Shown here: piece by piece, positions 23,337 through 23,619 of the stretch
How positions within the stretch are numbered: position 1 is the first letter of the stretch
How the letters are laid out: each line of letters opens with the position of its first letter
From: Flavobacteriales bacterium UBA1959
Lineage (GTDB): Bacteria; Bacteroidota; Bacteroidia; Flavobacteriales_D; Sanyastnellaceae
DNA: 23,619 nt
Assembly (NCBI GenBank): GCA_002336085.1
Contig: DDEH01000096.1
Coordinates: 1-23,619 of the forward strand
Direction: 5' to 3'
Notes under the pieces: generated by a model
What the model was told of the DNA's origin: nothing
Databases searched by the model: none
What the model saw: only the letters and a program-made list of their open reading frames with translations
Made by a program: the position numbers and the translations under genes

Positions 23337-23352
23337 AGGATTGATCACGCGA

Positions 23353-23547
23353 TTAAGCGCAGAGTTGAGCTTTAATACTCTTCACATCAGCCTTAGAGAC
23401 TGTTGTAGAGTGTGTCAAGTTTCTCTTCTGCTTGGTACCCTTCTTGGTCAATATGTGACTTTTGAAGGCGTGCTTTCGCTTGATCTTTCCACTTCCCGTG
23501 AATTTGAAACGCTTCTTTGCGCTTCCTTTGGTTTTCATCTTCGGCAT
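23353..23547 (-). CDS. rpmI: 50S ribosomal protein L35
   Basis: This 64-residue protein has the usual length and composition of L35: MPKMKTKGSAKKRFKFTGSG, then KIKRKHAFKSHILTKK and a C-terminal VSKADVKSIK. It follows infC after 21 bases. A 98-base gap then separates it from rplT, larger than typical for this cluster. Confidence 0.97.
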   Translation of the reverse strand: MPKMKTKGSAKKRFKFTGSGKIKRKHAFKSHILTKKGTKQKRNLTHSTTVSKADVKSIKAQLCA

Positions 23548-23568
23548 GGCCTCGGATTTTATGATTGG

Positions 23569-23619
23569 TTATTTTTTCTTCGGATTGAACAGAACGGTCA
23601 TTCTCTTTCCCTCGAGTTT
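23569..23619 (-). CDS. infC: Translation initiation factor IF-3, C-terminal end (partial)
   Basis: The last 16 codons plus TAA are visible at the window edge and read KLEGKRMTVLFNPKKK. The EGKRM-x-x-x-L-x-PKK ending is the standard IF-3 C-terminus in Bacteroidota, and the position directly upstream of rpmI and rplT confirms the call. The rest of the gene lies beyond the right edge. Confidence 0.92.
   Translation of the reverse strand, partial: KLEGKRMTVLFNPKKK

Noticed and set aside
1..23619. Defence system, prophage, integron, secondary-metabolite cluster or other novel multi-gene system
   Set aside because: Nearly every gene belongs to a known housekeeping or envelope family with even composition, and no transposase, integrase, toxin-antitoxin or repeat array is visible.

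Overview
The window looks like ordinary chromosomal DNA of a member of the Bacteroidota, probably Flavobacteriales-like, with roughly balanced GC. Several things point there. Starts lack Shine-Dalgarno sequences. Perfect TAnnTTTG (-7) boxes sit a few bases upstream of start codons. The gene families are typical of the phylum: a DUF5916/CBM9-like outer-membrane-type protein, a DUF4476-like protein, a Wza-like lipoprotein with a C-terminal membrane segment, a PGDH without an ACT domain, and a propeller with a possible T9SS-type tail. I see no insertion sequence, integrase, CRISPR array, tRNA or rRNA.

Layout. (1) 1-1583, minus strand: the end of a surface-polysaccharide locus, with a Wza-like export lipoprotein translationally coupled to RmlC/RfbC; the left 204 bases are unresolved. 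(2) 1654-5567, plus strand: GNAT acetyltransferase, MltG transglycosylase and a large DUF5916-type protein, read away from wza. (3) 5582-7381, minus strand: a secreted M23 metallopeptidase, convergent with the previous group. (4) 7470-12096, plus strand: a coiled-coil protein, ZapA, RNase Y, a MOP-family polysaccharide flippase and a DUF4476-like secreted protein, almost without gaps. (5) 12171-17530, plus strand: SerC, SerA, DUF1015, a YggS-type PLP protein, a small membrane protein and a secreted beta-propeller; from DUF1015 on, the genes overlap by 4-11 bases. (6) 17508-20003, minus strand: PriA, overlapping the propeller gene tail to tail. (7) 20077-22739, plus strand: a Bcp/PrxQ peroxiredoxin, RecA and a TPR lipoprotein. 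(8) 22864-22889: a strong bidirectional terminator. (9) 22910-23619, minus strand: the end of infC, then rpmI and rplT, the classic IF3-L35-L20 order.

How the genes fit together. The envelope theme is strong: polysaccharide export and activated rhamnose, MltG and M23 acting on peptidoglycan, ZapA for division, and a flippase. The second theme is serine synthesis: SerC and SerA are followed directly by DUF1015, whose DGHHR motif and position make it a candidate for an unassigned step in serine/phosphoserine metabolism.

I found no clearly new multi-gene system. The best leads are the DUF1015-serine link, the conserved-looking coiled-coil partner of ZapA, two strong hairpins inside coding sequence (in rfbC and at the recA/TPR junction), inverted repeats in the recA leader, and promoter boxes so close to start codons that leaderless or nearly leaderless mRNAs are likely. 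All calls rest on reading the sequence; no database search was possible.
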